This document shows, piece after piece, positions 16,945-25,797 of a stretch of DNA of 57,109 nt (position 1 is its first letter; each line of letters begins with the position of its first letter). Source of the stretch: JBEBXQ01 sp040391535. GTDB taxonomy: Bacteria > Bacteroidota > Bacteroidia > Cytophagales > Spirosomataceae. Below the pieces are notes generated by a model that ran no database searches, was not told the DNA's origin, and saw only the letters and a program-made list of their open reading frames with translations. The stretch is taken from the NCBI GenBank assembly GCA_040391535.1, contig JBEBXQ010000008.1, forward strand, positions 1 to 57,109, written 5' to 3'. The translations under genes and the position numbers were made by a program.

Positions 16945-18285
16945 ATGAAAGTAACGGTTGTTTTTGATATTGGACGTACCAATAAGAAATACGTTTTATT
17001 TGATAAAGATTTTCAGATTGTTGAAGAATACAGTGAGGTCCTTCCGGAAATAACAGATGAGGATGGCTTCCCTTGTGATGACCTGATACTGCTGTCGGAC
17101 TGGCTCCAGCACCATTGGAAGCAGCTGCTTAATGACGAACGCTTTGAAGTGGTGGCTGTCAATGCCACAGCCTATGGTGCCAGTTTTGTGCATCTGGATG
17201 CAGAGAACAAACCACTCACCCATCTGTATTCATATCTTAAACCATTTCCCAAAGCCATTGCCGAGCAGTTTTATTCCACTTATGGTGATGCTAAAACCAT
17301 TGCTTTGCAAACAGGCTCACCGGAATTGGGTATGCTCAACTCGGGCTTGCAGATTTACTGGCTGAAATACGCCAGGCCCGAAATTTTCAGGAAGATAAAG
17401 TATTCACTGCATTTACCCCAATATGTTATATATCTGCTCACAGGAAGACAAGTGAGCGAATATACTTCCATTGGCTGCCATACAGCGCTCTGGAGTTTTG
17501 AAATGATGGATTATCATCCGTGGGTTAAAGCCGAAGGGATTGATAAAATTTTTCCGCCGTTACTGGCTTCTTCGTCTTTCATTCAGCGGGTCGGAAAAAA
17601 AACCATCCAGTCGGGCTTTGGTATGCACGACAGTTCATCTGCGCTGATTCCTTATCGTATTGCATTTAAAGAACCGTTTGTACTGCTTTCAACAGGAACC
17701 TGGTGTATTAATTTCAATCCGTTTAACGCCCGGCCACTGACATTTGACCAGCTGGAAAAAGACTGCCTTCATTATATGAATTCGGAAGGTAGCGGAGTAA
17801 AGGCATCCCGGATATTCCTCGGGCGTGAACATGACCATCAGGTATCCAGAATTGCCGCTCATTTTGATATTGCTTTTGATTTTTATAAAAAAGTAACCTA
17901 TAATCCGCAGTATTTTCAGGAAAAATCTCCGGCATTTATTCCTGCATGTATGGAAGGCAACGGTCCGAAACCCGAGAAACAGACGGGGCTGTGGGATATT
18001 TCAGGTTTTGGTACTGCTGAATCAGCGTATCACCATTTACTGGCCGGCCTGACTGACCTGCTTGGTATTTCGTTACGTCTGGTTGGAGCCGAAGAGGTGG
18101 AGTCTATCTATATTGATGGCGGTTTTGCCCGGAATCTGATTTTTACCCAGCTGATAAAAAAAGCATTTCCCAAACAAAAAATCTATTCCACCGATCTGCC
18201 CTATGCAACGGCATTGGGAGCCGCTTTATATGTTCAGAGACCGCAGGAGTTTGCTTTTCCCGGGAAAAATCAGGAAGTGGAGTAG
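16945..18285 (+). CDS. rhaB: FGGY-family carbohydrate kinase, probable L-rhamnulokinase
   Basis: A 446-residue FGGY kinase. The N-terminal phosphate motif is FDIGRTNKKYVLFD; the second actin-like domain carries LSTGTWCINFNP and the adenosine motif YIDGGFARN. It would phosphorylate L-rhamnulose to L-rhamnulose-1-phosphate, the substrate of RhaEW. It is somewhat shorter than E. coli RhaB (489) but normal for Bacteroidota homologues. Position after rhaI completes the pathway, which is the main reason for assigning rhamnulose; L-fuculose or xylulose kinase would be the alternatives on sequence alone. Confidence 0.88.
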   Translation: MKVTVVFDIGRTNKKYVLFDKDFQIVEEYSEVLPEITDEDGFPCDDLILLSDWLQHHWKQLLNDERFEVVAVNATAYGASFVHLDAENKPLTHLYSYLKPFPKAIAEQFYSTYGDAKTIALQTGSPELGMLNSGLQIYWLKYARPEIFRKIKYSLHLPQYVIYLLTGRQVSEYTSIGCHTALWSFEMMDYHPWVKAEGIDKIFPPLLASSSFIQRVGKKTIQSGFGMHDSSSALIPYRIAFKEPFVLLSTGTWCINFNPFNARPLTFDQLEKDCLHYMNSEGSGVKASRIFLGREHDHQVSRIAAHFDIAFDFYKKVTYNPQYFQEKSPAFIPACMEGNGPKPEKQTGLWDISGFGTAESAYHHLLAGLTDLLGISLRLVGAEEVESIYIDGGFARNLIFTQLIKKAFPKQKIYSTDLPYATALGAALYVQRPQEFAFPGKNQEVE

Positions 18286-18510
18286 TGATATTTATTGATT
18301 TTATTGTGAAGTGGCAGGATAGTGCAGGAAAGTTGTATGCGTGAAAATGTATATTATTACACATCATTCAGTACAGAACTGACAATTCCTAAATCTTAAA
18401 GGCTCTTTCTAAACCCTTATCTTTTTTGCTTCACAGCAACGTCAGGTCGTTATTCCAGTCTTTTTCCGTGTTATCAGCCGCATAGTCAGCAATGTTAAGC
18501 AGGTAAAGGT

Positions 18511-18518
18511 TACCTTTG
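18511..18518 (+). promoter_or_regulatory. Promoter -7 box for the ABC-F gene
   Basis: TACCTTTG matches the Bacteroidota -7 consensus TAnnTTTG, 38 bases upstream of the GTG start, in the 270-base gap after rhaB. No exact -33 TTG at ideal spacing. Confidence 0.55.
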
Positions 18519-18555
18519 TATCGTTATTACTAAGTGAATCTGAAAATACAATCCT

Positions 18556-20430
18556 GTGAATTATCTCTCGGCAGAAAATATAGCCAAGTCCTTTGGCGAT
18601 AAGTGGCTTTTTAAAAATATTACATTCGGGTTGAATAAAGGAGACAAAGTAGCGCTTATCGGTACCAATGGCACTGGTAAAACTACTTTTCTTTCTATTC
18701 TGGCCGGCCTCATGCCTCCCGACGAAGGTGAGGTAAGTATGCGGAAAGACATTCGTCTGGCTTATCTTGACCAAAACCCTGATTATGATGAAACACTTCC
18801 TGTTATGGAAGTGATTTTCGCTTCTTCCAACCCGGTGGCCCAGGTCGTGAAAAGCTATGAAAATGCCGTGCTTACCGGTAATAATGAAGAAATGACAAAA
18901 CTGCTTTCAGAGATGGAAACCCTGGGAGCATGGGATTTTGAAACCAGAGCACGGGAAATTCTCGGAAAACTGGGGATATTCAATCTGAATGAACTTTATG
19001 GAAATCTGTCGGGTGGACAAAAAAAACGTGTCGCTTTATCCAAAGTGCTGCTGGAAGCTCCTGACTTGCTTATTCTTGATGAGCCTACCAACCATCTTGA
19101 TCTGGATACGGTGGAATGGCTCGAAAATTTTCTCAATACGGCCAGTATAACGCTGATGATTGTTACCCACGACCGCTATTTTCTGGATCGTGTCTGCAAT
19201 ACGGTTCTTGAGCTTGACGGAGGTTCTGCTTATACTTACAAAGGTAACTATGGTTATTATCTTGAGAAAAAAGCGGAAAGGGAAGCCATTGAGAGTGCTG
19301 AGATTGACAAGGCTCGTAACCTGATGAGGAAAGAACTGGACTGGATCAGGAGGCAGCCCAAAGCCAGAGGAACGAAAGCAAAATATCGTGTGGATGCTTT
19401 TGATGGCCTGAAAGATAAGGCCAGCCAGCGGAAGTTTGATAATCAGATCGAACTGAATGTAAGGTCCACAAGGCTGGGAAGCAAGATTCTTGAATTGCAG
19501 AGTGTGGGGAAACGGTACGGTGAAAAAGAACTGATACATAATTTTCTGTATACCTTCAGGAAAGGCGACCGGATTGGAATTGTCGGAAAAAACGGCATGG
19601 GAAAAACGACGCTTCTGAAGATGATTACGGGGGAAATCCGCCCGGATAACGGACAGGTAGTAAAGGGGGATACTGTGAATTTCGGATATTATACACAGGA
19701 TGAACTGCTCTATGCCGACGGCCAGCGGGTATCGGATATGGTAAAAGATAAAGCGGAAGTGGTAAGGCTCGGAACAGGGCAAACCGTAACGGCTTCCCAA
19801 TATTTACAGGCCTTCCTCTTTCCGCCGAATAAGCAGCATGATATGGTTGAAAAACTGAGCGGTGGTGAAAAACGCCGTCTTCAGTTGCTGTTGATGCTGA
19901 TGCAGGAACCCAATTTTCTTATTCTTGATGAGCCTACGAATGATCTGGATATTACCAGTCTGAATGTACTGGAAGAATTCCTCTCTAATTTTCCGGGCTG
20001 TCTGATCATTGTGTCACACGACCGCTATTTTCTGGATCGCCTGGTCGATCACTTATTTGTCTTTGAAGGGGATGGGAAAATCAAAGACTTCCCAGGTAAT
20101 TATACCGACTATCGGATCTGGCTGGAGGAAAAAGAAGCCGCAGAGGCTGCTGAAGCGAAAAAAATACAGAAAACTACGGTTCAGGAACAAAAGCCAAAAG
20201 AAACTGCTAATGAAAACAGAAGAAAATTATCCTTCAAGGAGAAAAAGGAATTTGAACAACTAAGCACAGAAATAGAGGCGCTCGAAAAACAGAAAGAACT
20301 ATTGATTGCCGAACTGAATAAAGGGGGGCAGCATGAAGAATTAATGAAAATATCGAGAGCGCTGGAAGAACTGTCGGCTGATCTGGAAGAGAAGGAATTT
20401 AGATGGCTTGAGCTGTCAGAATTTGCGTAA
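18556..20430 (+). CDS. ABC-F family ATPase (Uup-like)
   Basis: A 624-residue soluble protein with two ABC ATPase domains and no membrane segments. Walker A motifs are GTNGTGKTTF (about 36-45) and GKNGMGKTTL; signatures LSGGQKKR and LSGGEKRR; Walker B ILDEPTNHLDL and ILDEPTNDLDI. The linker between the domains is rich in Arg/Lys (RRQPKARGTKAKYR), as in ABC-F translation factors. The last about 90 residues form a charged coiled coil like the Uup C-terminal domain, which binds nucleic acid. Likely acts on ribosomes or in DNA-structure tolerance. GTG start at 18556 gives the standard N-terminus (NYLSAENIAKSFGD). Confidence 0.92.
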   Translation: MNYLSAENIAKSFGDKWLFKNITFGLNKGDKVALIGTNGTGKTTFLSILAGLMPPDEGEVSMRKDIRLAYLDQNPDYDETLPVMEVIFASSNPVAQVVKSYENAVLTGNNEEMTKLLSEMETLGAWDFETRAREILGKLGIFNLNELYGNLSGGQKKRVALSKVLLEAPDLLILDEPTNHLDLDTVEWLENFLNTASITLMIVTHDRYFLDRVCNTVLELDGGSAYTYKGNYGYYLEKKAEREAIESAEIDKARNLMRKELDWIRRQPKARGTKAKYRVDAFDGLKDKASQRKFDNQIELNVRSTRLGSKILELQSVGKRYGEKELIHNFLYTFRKGDRIGIVGKNGMGKTTLLKMITGEIRPDNGQVVKGDTVNFGYYTQDELLYADGQRVSDMVKDKAEVVRLGTGQTVTASQYLQAFLFPPNKQHDMVEKLSGGEKRRLQLLLMLMQEPNFLILDEPTNDLDITSLNVLEEFLSNFPGCLIIVSHDRYFLDRLVDHLFVFEGDGKIKDFPGNYTDYRIWLEEKEAAEAAEAKKIQKTTVQEQKPKETANENRRKLSFKEKKEFEQLSTEIEALEKQKELLIAELNKGGQHEELMKISRALEELSADLEEKEFRWLELSEFA

Positions 20431-20435
20431 CTTTG
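20428..20435 (+). promoter_or_regulatory. Promoter -7 box overlapping the ABC-F stop codon
   Basis: TAACTTTG fits TAnnTTTG, and its first three bases are the stop codon of the ABC-F gene. A TTG lies at 20408-20410, 17 bases upstream. It would drive the DedA gene starting at 20493, giving it a promoter independent of the ABC-F gene. Confidence 0.5.
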
Positions 20436-20492
20436 TCGTTCTGTTTCTGATGGCCGGAGCCGTCGGAACTCTCTTTCAGATAAATTTATTTT

Positions 20493-21122
20493 ATGAATAC
20501 CATTGTTGAATTTTTTCAATACCTCCTTAACTCTGAAGAGTTGATTCGTACAGGTGGTTTAATTGTGATTACACTCATCGTATTTGCTGAAAACGGACTT
20601 TTCTTTGCGTTTTTTCTCCCTGGCGATTATCTGGTGTTTCTGGCAGGTGTTTTTTGCGGAACGCAGGTACTGAATGTACCCATTCTGCTGTTGCTCACCT
20701 GTCTGATCCTGGCTGCTATCCTGGGATCTCTTACAGGATATGTCTTTGGCTGGTATTCGGGTGAAAAGCTGGAGAAAAAAGAAGATTCAATATTTTTCAA
20801 GAAGAAATATATTGAAACCACTCAGAAATACTTTAAAAAATACGGAAGCAGGACCTTGGTGATCAGTCGCTTTCTGCCGATTGTAAGAACCTTTGCTCCC
20901 ATACTGGCGGGTATCGCAAAAGTCCCTTTCCCGACTTATTTTCTTTATAATGTGGTGGGCGGCGTAGTATGGATTGTACTCCTGACCGGAGGTGGCTATC
21001 TGTTCGGAGAGAAGTTTCCCGGTATCATTGATTATGTTGAATATATCATATTGTTTTTCCTGGCTATTACAACCGTGACCGTGATCAAAGGGTATCTGAA
21101 CGCGAGAAAGGAAATGCAGTAA
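20493..21122 (+). CDS. DedA-family membrane protein (SNARE-associated type)
   Basis: A 209-residue inner-membrane protein with about five hydrophobic segments. Family motifs: FFAFFLPGDYLVFLAG near the N-terminus (acidic and proline residues in a re-entrant loop), GSLTGYVFGWYSGEKL, and SRFLPIVRTFAPILAG with the conserved arginines. DedA proteins are proton-driven lipid-carrier flippases, in several cases recycling undecaprenyl phosphate or phosphatidylethanolamine, and affect cell division and cationic-peptide resistance. Which lipid this one moves is unknown. hemB follows 27 bases downstream and is probably co-transcribed. Confidence 0.92.
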   Translation: MNTIVEFFQYLLNSEELIRTGGLIVITLIVFAENGLFFAFFLPGDYLVFLAGVFCGTQVLNVPILLLLTCLILAAILGSLTGYVFGWYSGEKLEKKEDSIFFKKKYIETTQKYFKKYGSRTLVISRFLPIVRTFAPILAGIAKVPFPTYFLYNVVGGVVWIVLLTGGGYLFGEKFPGIIDYVEYIILFFLAITTVTVIKGYLNARKEMQ

Positions 21123-21149
21123 TTATCATAAAAATCCAGCAGATAAATC

Positions 21150-22133
21150 ATGAGTTATTTAAACAGGCGTCCGCGTCGTAACCGGAAATCAGCGGCGGTC
21201 AGGGATCTGACACAGGAAACCATTCTTACGGTAAAAGATCTGATCTACCCGATGTTTGTTGTGGAAGGGAAAGGGGTGAAAAGCGAGATTAAATCCATGC
21301 CGGGCATACACCGTTTTTCCATTGATACATTATTGGAAGATCTGCGGGAAGTAGTGGATCTGGGTATTCCGTCAGTTTGCCTTTTTCCCAATTACCCTGA
21401 AGATAAAAAAGACAGTATTGCGTCAGAAGGCTATAAAGAAGGGACCTTATACCTCAATGCACTGAAGGCAGTAAAAGATAAATTTCCTGAACTGGCTTTA
21501 ATGACCGATATAGCGATGGACCCTTACAGTAGCGACGGACACGACGGGTTTGTGGAGAATGGTGAAGTAATCAATGACGTTACGCTGGACATACTGGGGA
21601 AAATGGCTGTGGCACAGGCAAAAGCCGGAGCCGATATCCTGGGACCAAGCGATATGATGGACGGAAGGGTTGGTTATATCCGTTCAATGCTTGATGACGA
21701 AGGGTTTACCGATGTCAGTATCATGTCCTATACAGCCAAATATGCCAGTGCCTATTACGGCCCTTTCAGGGACGCACTCGACTCGGCACCAAAGTTCGGC
21801 GATAAGAAAACCTATCAGATGAACCCGGCCAATAAACGGGAAGCTTTGCTTGAGGCACAGCTGGATGTGGAAGAAGGAGCGGATTTTTTAATGGTAAAGC
21901 CCGCCTTAGCGTATCTGGATATTATCAGTATGCTGCATGATCACTTTGATCTGCCCGTGACTGCCTATAATGTTTCAGGAGAGTATGCTATGGTGAAAGC
22001 GGCCGCACAAAACGGATGGCTCGACGGGGAACGCATTATGATGGAAAATCTGATGAGTATACGGAGGGCCGGAGCGAAGGGTATTCTGACCTATTTTGCA
22101 AAAGAAGCGGCTCAGGTACTTTGGAAGAAATAA
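21150..22133 (+). CDS. hemB: Delta-aminolevulinic acid dehydratase (porphobilinogen synthase)
   Basis: A 327-residue cytoplasmic enzyme that condenses two 5-aminolevulinate molecules into porphobilinogen in heme synthesis. The two Schiff-base lysines are K197 (SYTAKYAS) and K250 (MVKPALAYLD). The active-site metal segment (D120-G133, DIAMDPYSSDGHDG) has aspartates where zinc enzymes have three cysteines, so this is the zinc-independent, Mg2+/K+-type form. Full length for the family. Convergent with the sigma-factor gene, with a shared inverted repeat in between. Confidence 0.97.
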   Translation: MSYLNRRPRRNRKSAAVRDLTQETILTVKDLIYPMFVVEGKGVKSEIKSMPGIHRFSIDTLLEDLREVVDLGIPSVCLFPNYPEDKKDSIASEGYKEGTLYLNALKAVKDKFPELALMTDIAMDPYSSDGHDGFVENGEVINDVTLDILGKMAVAQAKAGADILGPSDMMDGRVGYIRSMLDDEGFTDVSIMSYTAKYASAYYGPFRDALDSAPKFGDKKTYQMNPANKREALLEAQLDVEEGADFLMVKPALAYLDIISMLHDHFDLPVTAYNVSGEYAMVKAAAQNGWLDGERIMMENLMSIRRAGAKGILTYFAKEAAQVLWKK

Positions 22134-22164
22134 CTTCCGGAACCTGAACCGCTTCCTGTTTAAA

Positions 22165-22210
22165 CGCAATACGATCCGTTACCGCATGGATATGTTCTGA
22201 TCGTATTGCG
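22165..22210. terminator. Bidirectional terminator-like inverted repeat between hemB and the sigma gene
   Basis: CGCAATACGATC (22165-22176) and GATCGTATTGCG (22199-22210) are perfect 12-base arms around a 22-base loop. The right arm and most of the loop lie inside the 3' end of the minus-strand sigma gene, whose stop codon is in the loop. Flanks are A/T-rich but lack a clean T-run. Confidence 0.6.
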
Positions 22211-22778
22211 GATTATATTGTTTGAATTGTTTGCGCAGATTAATTAATGCATAACGCATTCTCCCCAGGGCCGTATTAATGCTTACGCCGGTTGCGTCAG
22301 CAATTTCCTGAAAGCTCAGATCTTCATAGTGCCTCATTATTAACACTTCGCGCTGTACGTCGGGAAGCCGCTGAATCATTTCCCTTAGCTGATCGTGCGT
22401 TTCCTGCCTGATCTGTACGGATTCAATCGAATCCTCAGAAAAGTCAAGAGAATTAAATACGTTGCTCCCATCTTCAAATACAACATTAGGATATCTTTTT
22501 TCCCTGCGGAAAAAATCAATCGCCAGGTTGTGGCCGATTCTGAGTATCCAGGGTAAAAATTTCCCTTCTTCGTTATATCTGCCTCCTTTGATTGTATCTA
22601 CAGCTTTGATAAAGCAATCCTGTAACAGATCTTCTGCTACATATTGGTCCTTCACAATTAAGTAAATGGTAGTGTAAAGCCGTGCTTTGTGGCGGTTTAA
22701 TAGTGTTTCAAAAGCACGCTCATCTCCCTGAATGTACAGCGAAATCAACTCACTGTCGCTAACCTGGATCTTCTCCAT
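22179..22778 (-). CDS. ECF RNA polymerase sigma factor (sigma-70 family)
   Basis: A 199-residue ECF sigma factor. Region 2 (about 20-95) includes YVAEDLLQDCFIKA and the -10-binding LPWILRIGHNLAIDFFRREKR stretch in two blocks; region 4 (about 130-185) has LPDVQREVLIMRHYEDLSFQEIA and the helix-turn-helix ATGVSINTALGRMRYAL. This SigW-like branch is common in Bacteroidota, often as an environmental-stress or house-keeping ECF. No anti-sigma gene is adjacent on either side, so its control is not visible here. Convergent with hemB. Confidence 0.93.
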   Translation of the reverse strand: MEKIQVSDSELISLYIQGDERAFETLLNRHKARLYTTIYLIVKDQYVAEDLLQDCFIKAVDTIKGGRYNEEGKFLPWILRIGHNLAIDFFRREKRYPNVVFEDGSNVFNSLDFSEDSIESVQIRQETHDQLREMIQRLPDVQREVLIMRHYEDLSFQEIADATGVSINTALGRMRYALINLRKQFKQYNPQYDQNISMR

Positions 22779-23302
22779 TGTATGTGTTCGATTTAGTTAA
22801 CGTAGAGCTTAATTTCTATACTGTGGTCTCCTTTCTTTTTAGTTTATGATCGTATTAATCCTGACCTCAGGGAGTCAGCCGAGGTCAAAGAAATATATTT
22901 GCTGAAACTTTTGCAAGTTTTTAGACTTATTTTTGATAAAAATCCGTTTGAACAGCATTTAACTGATGGTTTACATTCCTTCGTGGATGGAGTATAAATC
23001 CGCTGTTTTGAGTGAGTTGCTGCGGAGAGGGGTATGGGTGGGCTTTCAGCAGATACGTAACAGGAATTTTCGGGAATGTTATAAAATTTTGTCTCCCGGT
23101 TGACATGACCACGACCGGTTCAGCGTTAAGAATCAGGGGGGATTAGAGAGAGACTGCCGGTTGAGTAGGGCGGTATTGAATTTGAATTCATTTTTATTAT
23201 TTTTATTCTCATTTCATCATCATGCCGGGATTGAGAATCTCAAAACCGGATCTCAGAGATGATATTGAGATTTTACCGTTGACCCAACTGTTGTATATAG
23301 CC
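22779..23302. other. Intergenic region upstream of the sigma and AlbA_2 genes
   Basis: About 520 bases between two divergent genes without a convincing frame (a short minus-strand frame near 22927-23112 has unlikely composition). It holds an inverted repeat TGACCTC-12 nt-GAGGTCA (22862-22868 with 22881-22887), a plus-strand TAnnTTTG box TATATTTG (22894-22901) and, near 23190-23215, an A/T-rich stretch that may be the promoter of the AlbA_2 gene. Confidence 0.45.
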
Positions 23303-23944
23303 ATGGACTTAAGATCTTTAACCGAGCTGACCAGGCAGGGCGAGGGGAAAAGGCTGGAATTTAAGTTGAAAACGAATCATCCTGAAAAGATCGTCAGGGA
23401 GCTGGTCGCATTTGCCAACACCGGGGGAGGGAAGCTCCTGGTAGGTGTAGATGATGCGGGTAACATCAAAGGATTGAAATATCCTGACGGGGATCTGTTT
23501 GTATTGAACAAGGCCATCCGGACACTATGTTTCCCTCCATTGCCGTTTACTACTGAGAGAATCAGTGTCGGTAACGAAAAGGAAGTACTGGTATATCATA
23601 TCGCGCATAGTCCGGATAAACCTCATTATGTACAGCAGGAAGACGGCAGGAAAATCGTTTATGTCAGAATTGATGACCGTTCTGTACAGGCCAGCAGGGA
23701 AGTATTTCAGATTATGCAGCGTTCCGGAGCCGGGCGTGATGTAAAATTCAGCTATGGAGAAAAAGAGAAAAAGCTGATGCAGATACTTGATGAGCAGCCG
23801 AGTGTTACCGTAGAATCGTTTGCCGTTAAGGCGGGGATTCCGCGAAAAACTGCCTCCCGCACACTTGTATTGCTGGTGCTGGCTAATGTGCTGGAAGTGC
23901 ATCCTGATGATCTGGCAGACCAGTTTACAAGGACGGCCATGTAA
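23303..23944 (+). CDS. Schlafen AlbA_2 (divergent AAA_4) domain protein with C-terminal helix-turn-helix
   Basis: About 213 residues from the ATG at 23303; an ATG at 23222 adds 27 residues of atypical sequence, so 23303 is preferred. The N-terminal 120 residues match the AlbA_2 domain: EGKRLEFKLKTN, ELVAFANTGGGKLLVGVDDAG, then IKGLKYPDG. The C-terminal part (about 150-213) resembles a winged helix (VESFAVKAGIPRKTASRTLVLL). Such proteins are putative nucleic-acid-binding regulators, sometimes found with mobile or defence genes, but nothing else here points that way. Function unknown. Confidence 0.8.
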   Translation: MDLRSLTELTRQGEGKRLEFKLKTNHPEKIVRELVAFANTGGGKLLVGVDDAGNIKGLKYPDGDLFVLNKAIRTLCFPPLPFTTERISVGNEKEVLVYHIAHSPDKPHYVQQEDGRKIVYVRIDDRSVQASREVFQIMQRSGAGRDVKFSYGEKEKKLMQILDEQPSVTVESFAVKAGIPRKTASRTLVLLVLANVLEVHPDDLADQFTRTAM

Positions 23945-24063
23945 TAAAGCCGGTAAAAAACAGCCAGGTAATTGGGAAGCGGTGAATTTGTATTTAATTT
24001 AGCATCAGTTAAATTTATGAAAGTCTGAACAGGGTATAAATTGTAACCCTTTTCCTGTGAATT

Positions 24064-25797
24064 ATGAATCGTCAGAAATTATATATTGCAATACTTTGCT
24101 GGATAGGTGGCTTTCTTTTAGCCTCCACACCGGGTTTCTCGCAGCTCCTGTCTAAAAAGAAAGGGAATCCGGAGGGAAAGAAAATGGCCAGTGAAGAGCT
24201 GATGGCTGACGGGATGCGGTTTGTGATGAAAGGTGAACCAGCCCAGGCATTACCTGTTTTTGAAGCCCTTATTCATGCCGAGCCCGCCGAGCCTTCCGGG
24301 TATTACATGCATGCGAAAGTCCTCAATGAGCTTAAGAAATATGATCAGGCTATCGTTTCTGCGAAAAAAGCATTTGATGCAGATCCGGCAAACGCAACTT
24401 ACGGGGTTTTTCTGGCTGAATTGTATAACAGTCAGAAACTGTACGCTGAGGTAGTACCGGTTTATGAGAGTTTGCTGAAGCTGGAGCCGGGGAATGTTAA
24501 TTTCGGAATTGAAATGGCCGCTGCTTATATTTTTACAGGCCAGTTTGAAAAAGCAATCAGTACCTATGATAACCTCGAAAAGGTGATGGGGGTGGCAGAG
24601 GAAATTACGCGCCAGAAACAACAGCTTTACCTCCGGCAGAATAAGCTTGAGGAGGCCATCGGGGAAAGCTATAAGCTCATCAATGCAGATCCCGGAGACT
24701 CGCAGCATTATGTTGAACTGGCCGAACTGCTGATTGCCAATGAGCGGATAGACGAAGCTATGAAGCCGCTTGAGGAGTCAGTCAGGCTTAACCCCGATGA
24801 GGCGCAGGCGCATGTATTGCTCGCTGATATTTATCGCAGAAAAGGGGATTTAAAGCGATGTAATGAAGAGCTGAAGATTGTTTTCTCCAATCATAACCTG
24901 GATGCTGAACCTAAAGTAAGAGTGCTGACAGGTTATATTTCCATGCTCAAAAGTAAAGAGGAAAAAGAAGATGCCCTTAACCTGTCCCGCCTGCTGGTAG
25001 AGACACATCCTGATGATGCGCGCTCTATGGTGATTTATGCAGATCTGCTTGCCCGTAACGGTGAAAAGGAAAATGCCAGAGATGTTTACGTTAAAGCATC
25101 AAAACTTGACCCGTCAATTTATGAGATCTGGGCAGCAATTCTCCAGCTCGACGGAGAATTAAATCAGATTGACAGCCTGATGGTGCATTCTGATCAGGCA
25201 TTGGAAGTTTTTCCTAACCAGGGATTGCTCTGGTATTCAAACGGGACGGCCAATCTCATTAAAAAGAACTACAGCAGAGCCATTGAATCATTCGAAGAAT
25301 GTCTCAACCTTACAACAGATCATCCTGACCTCGTCAGAGCAGTGAATGCCCAGCTGGGGGATGCCTATAATGCGAAAGGTGATCATGGCAAATCTGATGA
25401 ATATTATGAGAAGGTGCTGAAAGAAGATCCTGATAATGACCATGTCCTGAATAATTACAGTTATTTCCTGTCTATGCGAAAGGAAAACCTGGATAAAGCC
25501 TTGTCCATGTCAACCCGTCTGGTGGGTAAACATCAGAACAATGCGACCTATCTGGATACGCACGCATGGGTGCTGTATGTAAGGAAAGAATATAATGAAG
25601 CACGCAAATTCCTTGAGAAAGCGATTCTGGATACGGCCAATGTAAATGGCACCATTATAGAGCATTATGGCGACGTGCTTTTTAAGCTCGGGCAGAAGGA
25701 CAGAGCACTGGAACAATGGAAAAAAGCCAGATCGAAAGGAGAAACCAGTGATATTATTAACCGTAAGATAGAAACAGGCATTTTACATGAAAAGTAA
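24064..25797 (+). CDS. Secreted tetratricopeptide-repeat protein
   Basis: A 577-residue protein with an N-terminal signal peptide (about 1-27, ending PGFS) and TPR repeats across most of the rest; clear ones lie near 45-170, 205-280 and 415-560. TPR arrays act as protein-binding scaffolds. The gene overlaps the DUF4292 lipoprotein gene by 11 bases, and an EnvC-like gene follows. This TPR-DUF4292-EnvC order recurs in Bacteroidota, so it probably works in the periplasm or at the outer membrane in envelope assembly. The specific partner is unknown. Confidence 0.88.
   Translation: MNRQKLYIAILCWIGGFLLASTPGFSQLLSKKKGNPEGKKMASEELMADGMRFVMKGEPAQALPVFEALIHAEPAEPSGYYMHAKVLNELKKYDQAIVSAKKAFDADPANATYGVFLAELYNSQKLYAEVVPVYESLLKLEPGNVNFGIEMAAAYIFTGQFEKAISTYDNLEKVMGVAEEITRQKQQLYLRQNKLEEAIGESYKLINADPGDSQHYVELAELLIANERIDEAMKPLEESVRLNPDEAQAHVLLADIYRRKGDLKRCNEELKIVFSNHNLDAEPKVRVLTGYISMLKSKEEKEDALNLSRLLVETHPDDARSMVIYADLLARNGEKENARDVYVKASKLDPSIYEIWAAILQLDGELNQIDSLMVHSDQALEVFPNQGLLWYSNGTANLIKKNYSRAIESFEECLNLTTDHPDLVRAVNAQLGDAYNAKGDHGKSDEYYEKVLKEDPDNDHVLNNYSYFLSMRKENLDKALSMSTRLVGKHQNNATYLDTHAWVLYVRKEYNEARKFLEKAILDTANVNGTIIEHYGDVLFKLGQKDRALEQWKKARSKGETSDIINRKIETGILHEK

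Noticed and set aside
19036..19800. 254-codon minus-strand frame inside the ABC-F gene
   Set aside because: Shadow of the ABC-F coding sequence; composition unlike a real protein.
22927..23112. Short minus-strand frame in the sigma/AlbA_2 spacer
   Set aside because: No signal, domain or RBS; probably chance.
23303..23944. Phage-defence island
   Set aside because: One AlbA_2 protein without nuclease, toxin or other defence genes around it is not enough.
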